NCBI GenBank assembly: GCA_003645975.1
Contig: QNDP01000022.1
Span: forward strand, 1 to 10,547
Origin: Candidatus Hydrothermota bacterium
Lineage (GTDB): Bacteria > Hydrothermota > Hydrothermia > B15-G9
Reading direction: 5' to 3'
Length of the DNA: 10,547 bases
Positions 1 through 6,769 of this stretch are shown here, one piece after another (the stretch's first letter is position 1; each line of letters starts with the position of its first letter). The position numbers and the translations under genes are program-made. Below the pieces are notes generated by a model that saw only the letters and a list, made by a program, of their open reading frames with translations, had not been told where the DNA came from and did no database searches.

Positions 1-1227
1 CAGCTCCTCGACCTGCTTCAAAGCGTTGTAAAGATGGAAATTCCTGATGCTTCGAGCCGATCCCTTCCCTGTGCCGTTCTTGAAGCTGACGAGGACGGTC
101 GGCCGGTTATACCGTTCGGCCAACCTCGAGGCCACGATTCCAATAACCCCTTCGTGCCAGCCGTCCTTACCGATGACGAGGATGCGGTTTTTGTCCAAAT
201 CGATGTTGTTCTCGACAAACTCGATCGCCTCTTGAAGGATGACCTTTTCGATGGACTGCCTGTTGCGATTTTCGGCATCGAGCGCTTTTGCGATCTCTAT
301 TGCGCGTTCACCGCTTCGTGTTATGAGCAGTTCCAGAGCCTTGCGGGCATGTGTCAGCCTTCCGGATGCGTTCAACCTTGGGCCAAGAACAAAAGAGATG
401 TGCCAAGTTTTTAAACGAGAGCCATTTAGATGAGCTACCTGTCTGAGCGCCAGCAGGCCGACTTTCTTGGTGTTTTCGAGGACCTTGAGGCCGAATTTTG
501 TGAAAATACGATTCTCATCGAGTATGGGGACGACATCTGCGACCGTTCCAAGCGCCACGAGGTCTAAGTCCCAAAACAAAGCTTTTTTATCGACGTCGAA
601 TTCGTCATAAAAGGCTTCCAGAAGCTTGAAAGTAACTCCCACACCTGCAAGTTCTTTGAACGGATAGCGTCCAAGTTTCGGGTTGACCACTGCAAGCGCT
701 TCGGGAAGCTCATCCTTCGGTTCATGGTGATCGGTAACGATGACATCAATGCCAAGCCTGTTTGCGAGTCGGATCTCCTTGAAAGCGGTTATACCGCAAT
801 CGACCGTTATGATCAGCTTCGCACCATGCGCTTTGGCCTCACGAATGCCCTTTTCCGAGAGGCCATACCCCTCCTCGAACCTGTCTGGGATGTAGGTGAT
901 TATGTCAGAAGCTCCGAGCCGTTTGAGGTTTCTGTAAAGCAGAGCGAGCGAGGTAACGCCATCCACATCGTAATCTCCATGAATGAAAATTCGTTCACCT
1001 GCGTCGATGGCGGATTTGATGCGGTAGATCGCAATCTCTATGTCGTTGAGCATCAAAGGAGAGTGCAGCGCATCGAGCTTCGGATTCAAAAACGTGGGGA
1101 TTTGATCAAACGGAAGCTCCCTTGTCGCCAAAATCTTAGCTATGACAAGTGGGACTCCATAGGACTTGGAAATTCGGAGTGGGTCAACGAATTGCTCCTT
1201 AATTCGCCATCGTTTGTTCGGGCTCAT
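1..1227 (-). CDS. recJ: Single-stranded-DNA-specific exonuclease RecJ, C-terminus cut by window edge
   Basis: RecJ is the 5'-3' single-strand DNA exonuclease of recombination and mismatch/base-excision repair, acting in the cytoplasm with Mn2+/Mg2+. The visible 409 residues carry the DHH phosphoesterase core: HGDYDVDG at about 83-90, VDCG at 142-145, the DHH triad at 166-168 and LGTVADVVP around 226-234. The RecJ signature LGPRLNASGRL follows at about 281-291. The DHHA1 domain is then entered, with GWHEGVIGIVASRLAERY from about 356 and GSARSI at about 399-404. The frame is still open at position 1, so the rest of DHHA1 and the OB fold (family length usually about 560 or more) lie outside. I chose the ATG at 1227 because KRWRIKEQF just after it matches the usual N-terminus of the family. 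No good Shine-Dalgarno precedes it. The frame stays open upstream to a TGA at 1275-1273, so a near-cognate start such as TTG is possible. It lies 49 nt after the amidase gene and is probably co-transcribed. Confidence 0.96.
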   Translation of the reverse strand, partial: MSPNKRWRIKEQFVDPLRISKSYGVPLVIAKILATRELPFDQIPTFLNPKLDALHSPLMLNDIEIAIYRIKSAIDAGERIFIHGDYDVDGVTSLALLYRNLKRLGASDIITYIPDRFEEGYGLSEKGIREAKAHGAKLIITVDCGITAFKEIRLANRLGIDVIVTDHHEPKDELPEALAVVNPKLGRYPFKELAGVGVTFKLLEAFYDEFDVDKKALFWDLDLVALGTVADVVPILDENRIFTKFGLKVLENTKKVGLLALRQVAHLNGSRLKTWHISFVLGPRLNASGRLTHARKALELLITRSGERAIEIAKALDAENRNRQSIEKVILQEAIEFVENNIDLDKNRILVIGKDGWHEGVIGIVASRLAERYNRPTVLVSFKNGTGKGSARSIRNFHLYNALKQVEEL

Positions 1228-1276
1228 CGTTCTCAAAGAGGAGGCGCTTATCAGCCAGCGATCGGTTCGGTTTCAC

Positions 1277-1828
1277 TCAAAGCGCATGGATAACCGCATC
1301 GGCGATTGCGTTGTAAAGCAGTCCTCTTGCGAATCTTATGATCAGCTTGTCAACAGCTCCCGTAAGGAAACCACATTCAACGATAAGTGCTGGCGGCGTA
1401 GTGCGTTTTATGAATCCGAGAGAACGACCGAGTTCGCTAAGGCTCATCGCTCGAACGGTGTGATTCAGCTCTTTGAGGAACCTCTCCATCTGTTCAGCCA
1501 GTTGACCAACGCGTTGAGAGCCGTAGATCAGCCAAATTCCATTTGTTCTCGGCGACGGCGAGAAGTTGTGATGGATGTCGATGGCGAGGTCGAGCGGCGC
1601 TTGAGCATGGAGGTCGTTCACCATCTCGATTCTTCGTGTAAGATATTGCGGATAAGGAAGTTGATAGATGGATTCGTCTGGGACGAACACCTCGAACCCA
1701 GCATGTTGGAACCTTTTCACGAATATTTGCAAAGCCTCGTAATTGACATCGAATTCCCTGAATTCAGGGGTAACGAGACCGGGGGCTACACGGCTATGTC
1801 CTGCTGCTACAAACACGCGTTTTCCCAT
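1277..1828 (-). CDS. N-acetylmuramoyl-L-alanine amidase family 3 (Amidase_3) protein without signal peptide
   Basis: This 183-residue protein matches the zinc amidases that cut the bond between MurNAc and L-Ala in peptidoglycan. Visible hallmarks are AAGH with the first zinc His at 11, a Glu zinc ligand at 25 in REFDVN, RRIEMVND at 65-72 in place of the family R..xAN motif, DIHHN at 84-88 with the zinc His at 86, and PALIVECGF at 146-154 with the likely catalytic Glu151. The length equals a bare catalytic domain. There is no hydrophobic leader and no cell-wall-binding domain. The start is firm: AAAGGAGGA (1835-1843) lies 6 nt upstream of ATG and overlaps the stop codon of the previous gene (13-nt gap), so the two are very likely co-translated. 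Without an export signal it could act on cytoplasmic wall fragments, leave by another route, or act on another amide substrate. The fold is well supported; the exact substrate is inferred. Confidence 0.88.
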   Translation of the reverse strand: MGKRVFVAAGHSRVAPGLVTPEFREFDVNYEALQIFVKRFQHAGFEVFVPDESIYQLPYPQYLTRRIEMVNDLHAQAPLDLAIDIHHNFSPSPRTNGIWLIYGSQRVGQLAEQMERFLKELNHTVRAMSLSELGRSLGFIKRTTPPALIVECGFLTGAVDKLIIRFARGLLYNAIADAVIHAL

Positions 1829-1834
1829 GATTTG

Positions 1835-1843
1835 TCCTCCTTT
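1835..1843 (-). promoter_or_regulatory. Strong ribosome binding site of the amidase gene
   Basis: The minus strand reads AAAGGAGGA, 6 nt before the ATG at 1828. It overlaps the TAA stop (1844-1842) of the upstream membrane-protein gene. This fixes the amidase start, and with it the absence of an N-terminal signal sequence, and suggests translational coupling of the pair. Confidence 0.85.
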
Positions 1844-2588
1844 ACAGCTCGTCTTCGCCCAACGAAGGAGCGGTCAATTTCACTTTACCGATGTTAATTG
1901 TTGCGCCTTCAGTAACGACGACATTTTCAACTCTTTGCGGGAGATAGCCCTCCTTTTCGAGAACGATGGTGTATTTGCCCGGCGGAACGTTCTTGAATGT
2001 GAAGAAACCGTCCTTGTCAGTTTCGGTCACATTTCCGAGCTCCTCGATGACGACCCTAACACCGGAGTTGTCAGGGGCACCTTCGACTTCGATCTGCCCC
2101 CGTATCATCCCATAAGGTGGCTTTACAACAGCCCTTGAAGCACTCGCAGCCGCCCTCGATCCGAAGTAGAAGCCTATGATCGCCATGAGGATCTCACCGA
2201 GCACTGAGGGCACATTCGGCTGACCGGTGGCAAAAGCCGATGTGAAGAACCAGATGATGAACATGACTATGAAGGTCAATGCAATTGTCGATCTAACAGT
2301 GCCTTCGGGAACACCCATTGGAAGTCTTGTTATATCGACCTCAAGTTGCCCCTCCCGCGAAAGCAAGGTCAACTTCTTAGCGAGATACCAGAAGTAAATA
2401 AACAATGCGATGATGTATGCAGCAAATACAGCCAAACCAATAGCATATACCCAGGGGGATGAAGAAGTTGTGCTGGCAGATCTTGCGCCATATTGGATTA
2501 TTCGGGTCGGCATAGTGGTGTCCTGTGCAAAGAGAGCCGAAGATCCTACTAAACTGAAGATAACAAAAGAGATAAACCTAATTAACAT
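1842..2588 (-). CDS. Membrane protein with signal peptide, 2-3 TM segments and C-terminal carboxypeptidase-regulatory-like domain
   Basis: I do not recognise this 248-residue protein as a named gene. Residues 1-21 look like a cleavable signal peptide (hydrophobic core, then ALFA-Q). A Ser/Thr-rich linker (about 37-45) leads to a clear TM helix (47-70) that ends in KK. A short polar loop holds the motif GVPEGTVRS (92-100), followed by a second TM helix (101-120). A third, weaker hydrophobic stretch (128-143) ends in FYFGSR. Residues about 160-240 form a beta-sandwich of the CarboxypepD_reg/PEGA kind: GMIRGQIEVEG, then TDKDGFFTFKNVPPGKYTI, then KEGYLPQ. The tail is acidic (GEDEL). Start choice: the ATG at 2588 has AAGGGGG 5 nt upstream. 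A TTG at 2609 in the same frame would add seven residues but has no such site and overlaps the likely transcription start. It is the first gene of a set with the amidase and recJ, so an envelope role is plausible, but no function can be assigned. Confidence 0.85.
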   Translation of the reverse strand: MLIRFISFVIFSLVGSSALFAQDTTMPTRIIQYGARSASTTSSSPWVYAIGLAVFAAYIIALFIYFWYLAKKLTLLSREGQLEVDITRLPMGVPEGTVRSTIALTFIVMFIIWFFTSAFATGQPNVPSVLGEILMAIIGFYFGSRAAASASRAVVKPPYGMIRGQIEVEGAPDNSGVRVVIEELGNVTETDKDGFFTFKNVPPGKYTIVLEKEGYLPQRVENVVVTEGATINIGKVKLTAPSLGEDEL

Positions 2589-2593
2589 CTCAA

Positions 2594-2600
2594 CCCCCTT
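2594..2600 (-). promoter_or_regulatory. Ribosome binding site that decides the start of the 248-residue membrane protein
   Basis: The minus strand reads AAGGGGG, 5 nt before the ATG at 2588. It favours this ATG over the TTG at 2609 and gives the protein a compact N-terminus that looks like a normal signal peptide. Confidence 0.65.
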
Positions 2601-2611
2601 GTTTTGCAAGC

Positions 2612-2641
2612 ATTTTAAGGCTCAAAAAAAGCGAGCGTCAA
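2612..2641 (-). promoter_or_regulatory. Candidate sigma70 promoter for the membrane protein-amidase-recJ set
   Basis: On the minus strand TTGACG (2641-2636) is followed after 18 bp by TAAAAT (2617-2612). The expected transcript start near 2605 lies about 17 nt before the ATG at 2588, giving a very short leader that just includes the ribosome binding site. It sits 21 nt after the end of sucC, in the only gap available for a separate promoter. The spacer includes a run of seven Ts on the minus strand. The assignment rests on motif match and position only. Confidence 0.5.
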
Positions 2642-2661
2642 CCCAAATTTTGAATTAACAA

Positions 2662-3804
2662 TTATCTTTTTCCAGCCAATTCGATGGCTTTTTTGGCACC
2701 TTCGGCCATAGTCTCAGCCGTTACCAACGGCAGCCCGGACTCGTTCAGCATCTTGCGCGCAATCTCCTCGTTGGTCCCTGTAAGCCTGACCACCACAGGG
2801 ACGGGTATCTCCATCTGGGAGAAGGCTTGGATGAGTCCATTGGCGACATCATCGCATCTGGTGATCCCGCCGAATATGTTGATGTAAATCGATTTGACAT
2901 TCTTGTCTCGAAGTATCAACTCCATAGCTTTGCGAACCTTCTCGGGATTAGAACTGCCGCCGACATCGAGGAAGTTCGCTGGTTCACCGCCGTAGTGCTT
3001 GATCAAGTCCATGGTCGCCATAGCAAGGCCAGCTCCGTTAACGCAACATCCGATGTATCCGTCGAGTTTTACATAGGACAGACCAGCCTCCTTCGCCTCA
3101 AGCTCGGTTGCGTCCTCATAGTCAAGGTCTCTCAGGGATTCCAGATCGGGATGTCGGTATAAGGCATTGTCGTCCACCACTATCTTGGCGTCGAGAGCTT
3201 CCAACTCCCTGTCTTTTGTCAACGCAAGTGGGTTTATTTCAGCAAGTTGTGCATCAACCGCCACAAATGTGTTATAGAGTTTGAGGATGACATCGGCGCC
3301 ACGCAGTGCAAGTTTCGGATCATCAAAGATTTTATGCGCTAAAAAGCGCGCTTGATAAGGCATAAGTCCAGAATTTATATCGACTTGCAGCATGTGGATG
3401 GCTTCGGGCTTCGTGCGGGCTACCTCCTCGATGTCAACGCCGCCCTCAGCAGAGACCATGACCGTTGGGGTCTGGTGTTTCCTGTCCACAACAACGCCAA
3501 TGTAGTATTCCTTTTCGATTTTGACCGCCTGTGAGACCATCAATTTTTTGACAGGGATGCCTTTGATTTTGAGGTTGAAGATCTTATCCGCCTTTTCCAA
3601 TGCCTCTGACCTGTCCTTAGCGATCTTGATTCCACCAGCCTTACCTCTGCCTCCCACAGGGACTTGCGCTTTCAAGGCCACTGGAAATTGGAATTTGTCA
3701 ATGACACGCTCAAGTTCTTCCACGCTTCTGACGAGTTCCCAATCTGTAACGGGCAAACCGAATTTCCTCATAACTTCTTTCGAGGCGTATTCCAAAAGCT
3801 TCAT
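2662..3804 (-). CDS. sucC: Succinate--CoA ligase (ADP-forming), beta subunit
   Basis: SucC is the nucleotide-binding ATP-grasp subunit of succinyl-CoA synthetase, which joins succinyl-CoA conversion to succinate with ADP or GDP phosphorylation in the TCA cycle. It acts in the cytoplasm together with SucD. The 380 residues are close to the family length. Recognisable parts are the N-terminal MKLLEYASKEVMRKFGLPV, the ATP-grasp stretch FPVALKAQVPVGGRGKAGGIK, QLAEINPLAL, CVNGAGLAMATMD, GGEPANFLDVGG and NIFGGITRCDDVANG. The Gly in NIFGG fits succinate ligases better than malate ligases (MtkA, usually NIFAG). The loop after DVGG reads SSNPEKV instead of the common GATKERV type. AAGGAGGA (3811-3818) lies 6 nt before the ATG. 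sucD is not next to it: a membrane protein follows and tamA precedes, so the partner must be elsewhere. A related role, such as the large subunit of citryl-CoA synthetase, is less likely but not excluded. Confidence 0.95.
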   Translation of the reverse strand: MKLLEYASKEVMRKFGLPVTDWELVRSVEELERVIDKFQFPVALKAQVPVGGRGKAGGIKIAKDRSEALEKADKIFNLKIKGIPVKKLMVSQAVKIEKEYYIGVVVDRKHQTPTVMVSAEGGVDIEEVARTKPEAIHMLQVDINSGLMPYQARFLAHKIFDDPKLALRGADVILKLYNTFVAVDAQLAEINPLALTKDRELEALDAKIVVDDNALYRHPDLESLRDLDYEDATELEAKEAGLSYVKLDGYIGCCVNGAGLAMATMDLIKHYGGEPANFLDVGGSSNPEKVRKAMELILRDKNVKSIYINIFGGITRCDDVANGLIQAFSQMEIPVPVVVRLTGTNEEIARKMLNESGLPLVTAETMAEGAKKAIELAGKR

Positions 3805-4049
3805 CCGAACTCCTCCTTATCTTCGTGCTTCAAGAGATTCGTGATGTTAAAGCAAATTCACTCCAACTACAACGAAAATGTGTAAAACTATACCCTCACC
3901 CCCCGAACCCCTCCCAAAGGGCGAGGGGAGATTTAAGTTAATTGTGGAAGCAAAACCTCAATTGTCAGCGGCCGAGTTCCTTATCAGCGATGCCAAATTT
4001 TTACATGAAGTCCTTCATCACAACAAAGAGGCCAAAATTGTGGTCATGA
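3805..4049. other. Intergenic region between tamA and sucC
   Basis: This 245-nt gap holds the sucC ribosome binding site, a C/G-rich hairpin (listed separately) and a short perfect palindrome ATGAAG-TC-CTTCAT at 4005-4018, just after tamA. I saw no convincing -35/-10 pair for sucC. TATAGT on the minus strand (inside the repeat) and several AT-rich hexamers are weak candidates. No open frame here looks like a gene, and no hairpin followed by a T run marks a clear terminator for tamA. Confidence 0.6.
3886..3930. repeat. C/G-rich hairpin element, likely copy of a dispersed intergenic repeat
   Basis: The + strand holds a CCCTCACCCCCC run, then CCCCTCCC (3908-3915), AAA, and GGGCGAGGGG (3919-3928). 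The two arms can pair for eight base pairs with one bulged C at 3922. This resembles short repeats of the form CCCTCACCCC...CCCCTC..AAGGG.GAGGGG that occur many times in some bacterial genomes. Only one copy is in this window, so its repeat nature is inferred from resemblance. It might act in mRNA end processing between tamA and sucC. Confidence 0.5.
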
Positions 4050-5750
4050 TCAGAACATCTGCCCGATTCCGAAATAGAGACGTCCCCTGTCGTTCGGCCC
4101 TCGATCGACAAGTTTTATTCCCCAATCCAACCTGAAAGGCACAATTGGAGTGTAAAAATTCAACGCCACACCGGCACCGCATTTGAGCTCCCTAAGATTG
4201 ACGTCCCTTATGTCTTCCCATAGGTCGCCGGCATCAAAAAACAATGTGAGACCCAACAACTTATTTATCCTCAGTCTCGCCTCTGCGTTGAAATTGACAA
4301 GGAATCGACCGGAGTGGAATGGGCGCTCAGGGTCTTTGGGGCCTATTGACCGCTGATCGTAGCCTCGAATGCTGCCGTATCCTCCCAATGTGTAGCGCTC
4401 AGCCGGTGGCATCATCTTAGTGTTTGCAAACGGCCACTCATACCAGATCCTCAACCTCCCAGCTATAACATGCTGCAGCCATGGCGAGTATTGATACACT
4501 TCAAATTCGACCTTTCGATAATCGTAGAGGCCTTTGAGGATGCCGCCTGCCTGCACCAATCGCAGCGAGACAAAAGTTCCTTTTCTCGGATTCAAAAGGT
4601 TGTCCCGTGAATCCCAAAACGGGTTAAGCTCGACGAAATTTACGACTCCTCGCATGTTCTCAGGAGTTTGGAAAAACCGCTCCCAGTTGAACGAACCGTG
4701 CAGTTTCAAATATTTGACGATTATGTATCGCATCTCCATAGAAACTCCGATCTTACGCACCTGTTCATCTCGGTCAAAACAGTAGTAACCCAATCCATGA
4801 CCTTCCAATTTGAGGCCTAAAAAGTAAGGCTCGGAATATTCAAGCTCTATCAACTTGCGTCGCGGGTTTATCAGATTGCTTCTGACCTCACTGCGAACCA
4901 TCAACTTGCGGTTCATATTGAACAGATTGTTGTGTGAGATCTGACCTCTCAGGAGCAGTTGATCTGGTGTGTTGTAACCCAATGCAAAATTTATCCTTCC
5001 GGGCTTCTGCTCGGAGACTTTGAACACGAGCAAGGCCTTCATAGTGTCGCCGTGCATTTCAACCGGCCGCACCTCATGGCTTACATAGTAAAACAAGCCG
5101 GTGGTGTAAATTCGTCTCTTAACATCAAAAATCTGGCTAATCGAATACTTTGCACATTTCGGGATGTCCACTTCACGCATGACGACAATCCGTCTGACTT
5201 TCCTTAAGCCTTCGACATCGAAACCGCACAACAGGACTAAGGGACCTTTGTCAACGACAAGCGTTACCTTCATCGTGTCATCGACAAGCCATTCCGTCTC
5301 AAACTTTATGTCCGCCAAAGGATAACCTGAGTCCGAATAATAGTTTAGGAAAGCGGCCTGCCATTTTTTTATTTTGCCTTCGTCATACCACATTGGCAGT
5401 TTGGGTCTTATGAGTTTTCGCAGGAAAGCCGTGTCTTCATCAGCTTTTATCTCAAGCTGGCCGATGACTGCTCTGGGGCCTTCGGATACAAAAAATTTTA
5501 TGTTTGCCAAAGACTTGACCGTTTCAACTTTGGTGCTGTCCACCTTGAATTTAAAAAAGCCACGACTTCGATAATAACTTCTCAATCGAAGTTCCGCACT
5601 CCTCAACATAATTTCACGGAACTCATTGCCTTTTTGCAGATGGGCGATCTTCGACAGTTGCCTGTTACTGAACGCTTTGGCTCCGATGAACTTTACCCAT
5701 CCAACCTTAAGCGGTGAGGCGAAAATTAAGAGGGTCAGAATCCAGTGCAT
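4050..5750 (-). CDS. tamA: TamA-like outer-membrane Omp85 protein (three POTRA domains plus beta-barrel)
   Basis: Members of the Omp85 family sit in the outer membrane and insert barrel proteins or, with TamB, support outer-membrane biogenesis. The 566 residues split into a very short hydrophobic leader (1-12), three POTRA-like domains (about 14-91, 92-170, 171-249) and a 16-strand-type barrel (about 250-566). POTRA-like motifs include LRSYYRSRGFFKFKVD, NYYSDSGYPLADI and YTTGLFYYVSHEV. The barrel has the conserved L6 motif GGYGSIRGYD at 456-465, then FFDAGDLW, PFRLDWGIKL and a C-terminal Phe that acts as the beta-signal. Three POTRA domains, rather than the five of BamA, and the nearby tamB favour TamA. 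The ATG at 5750 has no clear ribosome binding site. The frame is open back to the TGA of the preceding gene but offers no better start. The leader lacks Lys/Arg, so the start is less certain than the family call. A BamA-like paralogue is the main alternative. Confidence 0.88.
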   Translation of the reverse strand: MHWILTLLIFASPLKVGWVKFIGAKAFSNRQLSKIAHLQKGNEFREIMLRSAELRLRSYYRSRGFFKFKVDSTKVETVKSLANIKFFVSEGPRAVIGQLEIKADEDTAFLRKLIRPKLPMWYDEGKIKKWQAAFLNYYSDSGYPLADIKFETEWLVDDTMKVTLVVDKGPLVLLCGFDVEGLRKVRRIVVMREVDIPKCAKYSISQIFDVKRRIYTTGLFYYVSHEVRPVEMHGDTMKALLVFKVSEQKPGRINFALGYNTPDQLLLRGQISHNNLFNMNRKLMVRSEVRSNLINPRRKLIELEYSEPYFLGLKLEGHGLGYYCFDRDEQVRKIGVSMEMRYIIVKYLKLHGSFNWERFFQTPENMRGVVNFVELNPFWDSRDNLLNPRKGTFVSLRLVQAGGILKGLYDYRKVEFEVYQYSPWLQHVIAGRLRIWYEWPFANTKMMPPAERYTLGGYGSIRGYDQRSIGPKDPERPFHSGRFLVNFNAEARLRINKLLGLTLFFDAGDLWEDIRDVNLRELKCGAGVALNFYTPIVPFRLDWGIKLVDRGPNDRGRLYFGIGQMF

Positions 5751-5792
5751 ATCCGCTTCAAGCGAAGTTTTTGTGCTCTTTCCACCTGCGTT

Positions 5793-6476
5793 TCACCGCT
5801 TTTTCGAGGCGGCTTCGACGAAAGCCCTGATCAACCTGCTGGAACTCTCGTCTCCCATCCGTTCGGCGTGCCAGAGAATGCCCAAGAAAAATCTGTGATC
5901 CGGAAGCTCGACCGCCTCTATGATTCCATCTTCAGCATAGGCTGAGGCTACCAACCTGTCGCCGAGTTTATTCGGTGCTTGATGGTGATGACTCCTGACC
6001 TCGATTTCATCCAATTGGACGATTCTGTGGAGGAGTGTGCCTACTTCGATTTTGACCATGTGATATGCGTCTTCTTTCCCATTTGTGTGCGCAAGCATGG
6101 TGATGTCTGGAAGATGCTGATGAAGTGTGCCGCCCAACGAGATGTTCATAATCTGCATTCCTCGACATATTCCGAGCACAGGGATGCCAAGTTTTAACGC
6201 CTGACGCACAAGGTAGATCTCAAGCATATCCCTTTCGGCCAATATGTTGGTCGATTTAGTATTGTCCTCGCCGTATCTGCTTGGATCGATGTCGCCGCCG
6301 CCCGTTATCAGGATGCCGTCCAATTCATCGAGATTTACTTGGAACTCCGGCACTATCGGCACGGGCGACCCCTCGGCCGATTCCACCCAACTGAAGTAAT
6401 TCAGATATTTTTGTTCACGAAGTGCGAATGGGTTCGGCAGGGAGACTCCGATTGAGGGCTTACTCATGGCCGTCAC
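5793..6476 (-). CDS. Class I glutamine amidotransferase-like hydrolase, peptidase C26 family (PuuD-like)
   Basis: C26 enzymes hydrolyse gamma-glutamyl amide bonds; PuuD, for example, splits gamma-glutamyl-GABA in putrescine degradation. This 227-residue cytoplasmic protein has LDGILITGGGDIDPSRYGE (about 52-70), the nucleophile elbow GICRGMQIMN with Cys104, the family motif SHHHQAPNKLG (162-172), and LGILWHAE with His203 and Glu205 completing a Cys-His-Glu triad. The usual WHPE is WHAE here. No synthetase domain is fused, so it works alone rather than as a glutaminase half. The GTG start at 6476 overlaps the TGA of the DUF3467 gene by 4 nt and has GGAAG just upstream. An ATG at 6467, three codons in, would give the equally plausible MSKPSIGVSLPNP. 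No polyamine genes are nearby, so the substrate is unknown. Confidence 0.88.
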   Translation of the reverse strand: MTAMSKPSIGVSLPNPFALREQKYLNYFSWVESAEGSPVPIVPEFQVNLDELDGILITGGGDIDPSRYGEDNTKSTNILAERDMLEIYLVRQALKLGIPVLGICRGMQIMNISLGGTLHQHLPDITMLAHTNGKEDAYHMVKIEVGTLLHRIVQLDEIEVRSHHHQAPNKLGDRLVASAYAEDGIIEAVELPDHRFFLGILWHAERMGDESSSRLIRAFVEAASKKR

Positions 6477-6769
6477 TCACTTCCGCTTTGAAAACCGATC
6501 TTTTTGGTGTCAGCTCCTTGAATTTTAATCTCGCCGAAGCGGGACTCATACTTTTTGAGGTTGTCCTCAAGTGCTTTGAGGAGCATCTTGGCGTGCTGTG
6601 GCGTCATGATTATGCGGCTCATAACCTTAGCTTTAGATAGCCCGGGCATTACCCTCGCAAAATCCAACACAAATTCAGAAGCCGTGTGGTAGATCATCAC
6701 AAAGTTCGAATAAGTCCCTATCCCTTTATCCTTTTCAACTTCAACTTCCAAAGGTTTTCCATTCGGCAT
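6473..6769 (-). CDS. DUF3467 family protein
   Basis: This is a 98-residue cytoplasmic protein that matches the DUF3467 family, small proteins of unknown function. Recognisable parts are YSNFVMIYHTASEFVLDFARVMPG (about 20-43), then VMSRIIMTPQHAKMLLKALEDNLKKYESRFGEI (about 49-81), the usual core of the family. The C-terminus is short and polar. It has no signal peptide or membrane segment. The start is well fixed by AGGAGGAAGG (6774-6783) just before the ATG. Its stop overlaps the GTG start of the C26 hydrolase by 4 nt, so the two are probably translated as a coupled pair. No role can be given from sequence alone. Confidence 0.85.
   Translation of the reverse strand: MPNGKPLEVEVEKDKGIGTYSNFVMIYHTASEFVLDFARVMPGLSKAKVMSRIIMTPQHAKMLLKALEDNLKKYESRFGEIKIQGADTKKIGFQSGSE

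Noticed and set aside
724..1293. + strand open frame of 189 codons
   Set aside because: It lies opposite recJ, whose DHH motifs are clear on the minus strand; the + translation has no recognisable domain.
1166..1897. Long + strand open frame of 243 codons
   Set aside because: It is antisense to the amidase gene and shows no family resemblance, while the minus-strand product has all the Amidase_3 motifs.
2620..2637. GCTC...GAGC pairing around a T run after sucC as a terminator
   Set aside because: The stem is about 4 bp and the T run is in the loop rather than after the stem; the segment fits better as the spacer of a candidate promoter.
4005..4018. Perfect palindrome ATGAAG-TC-CTTCAT as a terminator for tamA
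   Set aside because: The arms are only 6 bp and no T run follows on the minus strand, so it does not fit an intrinsic terminator.
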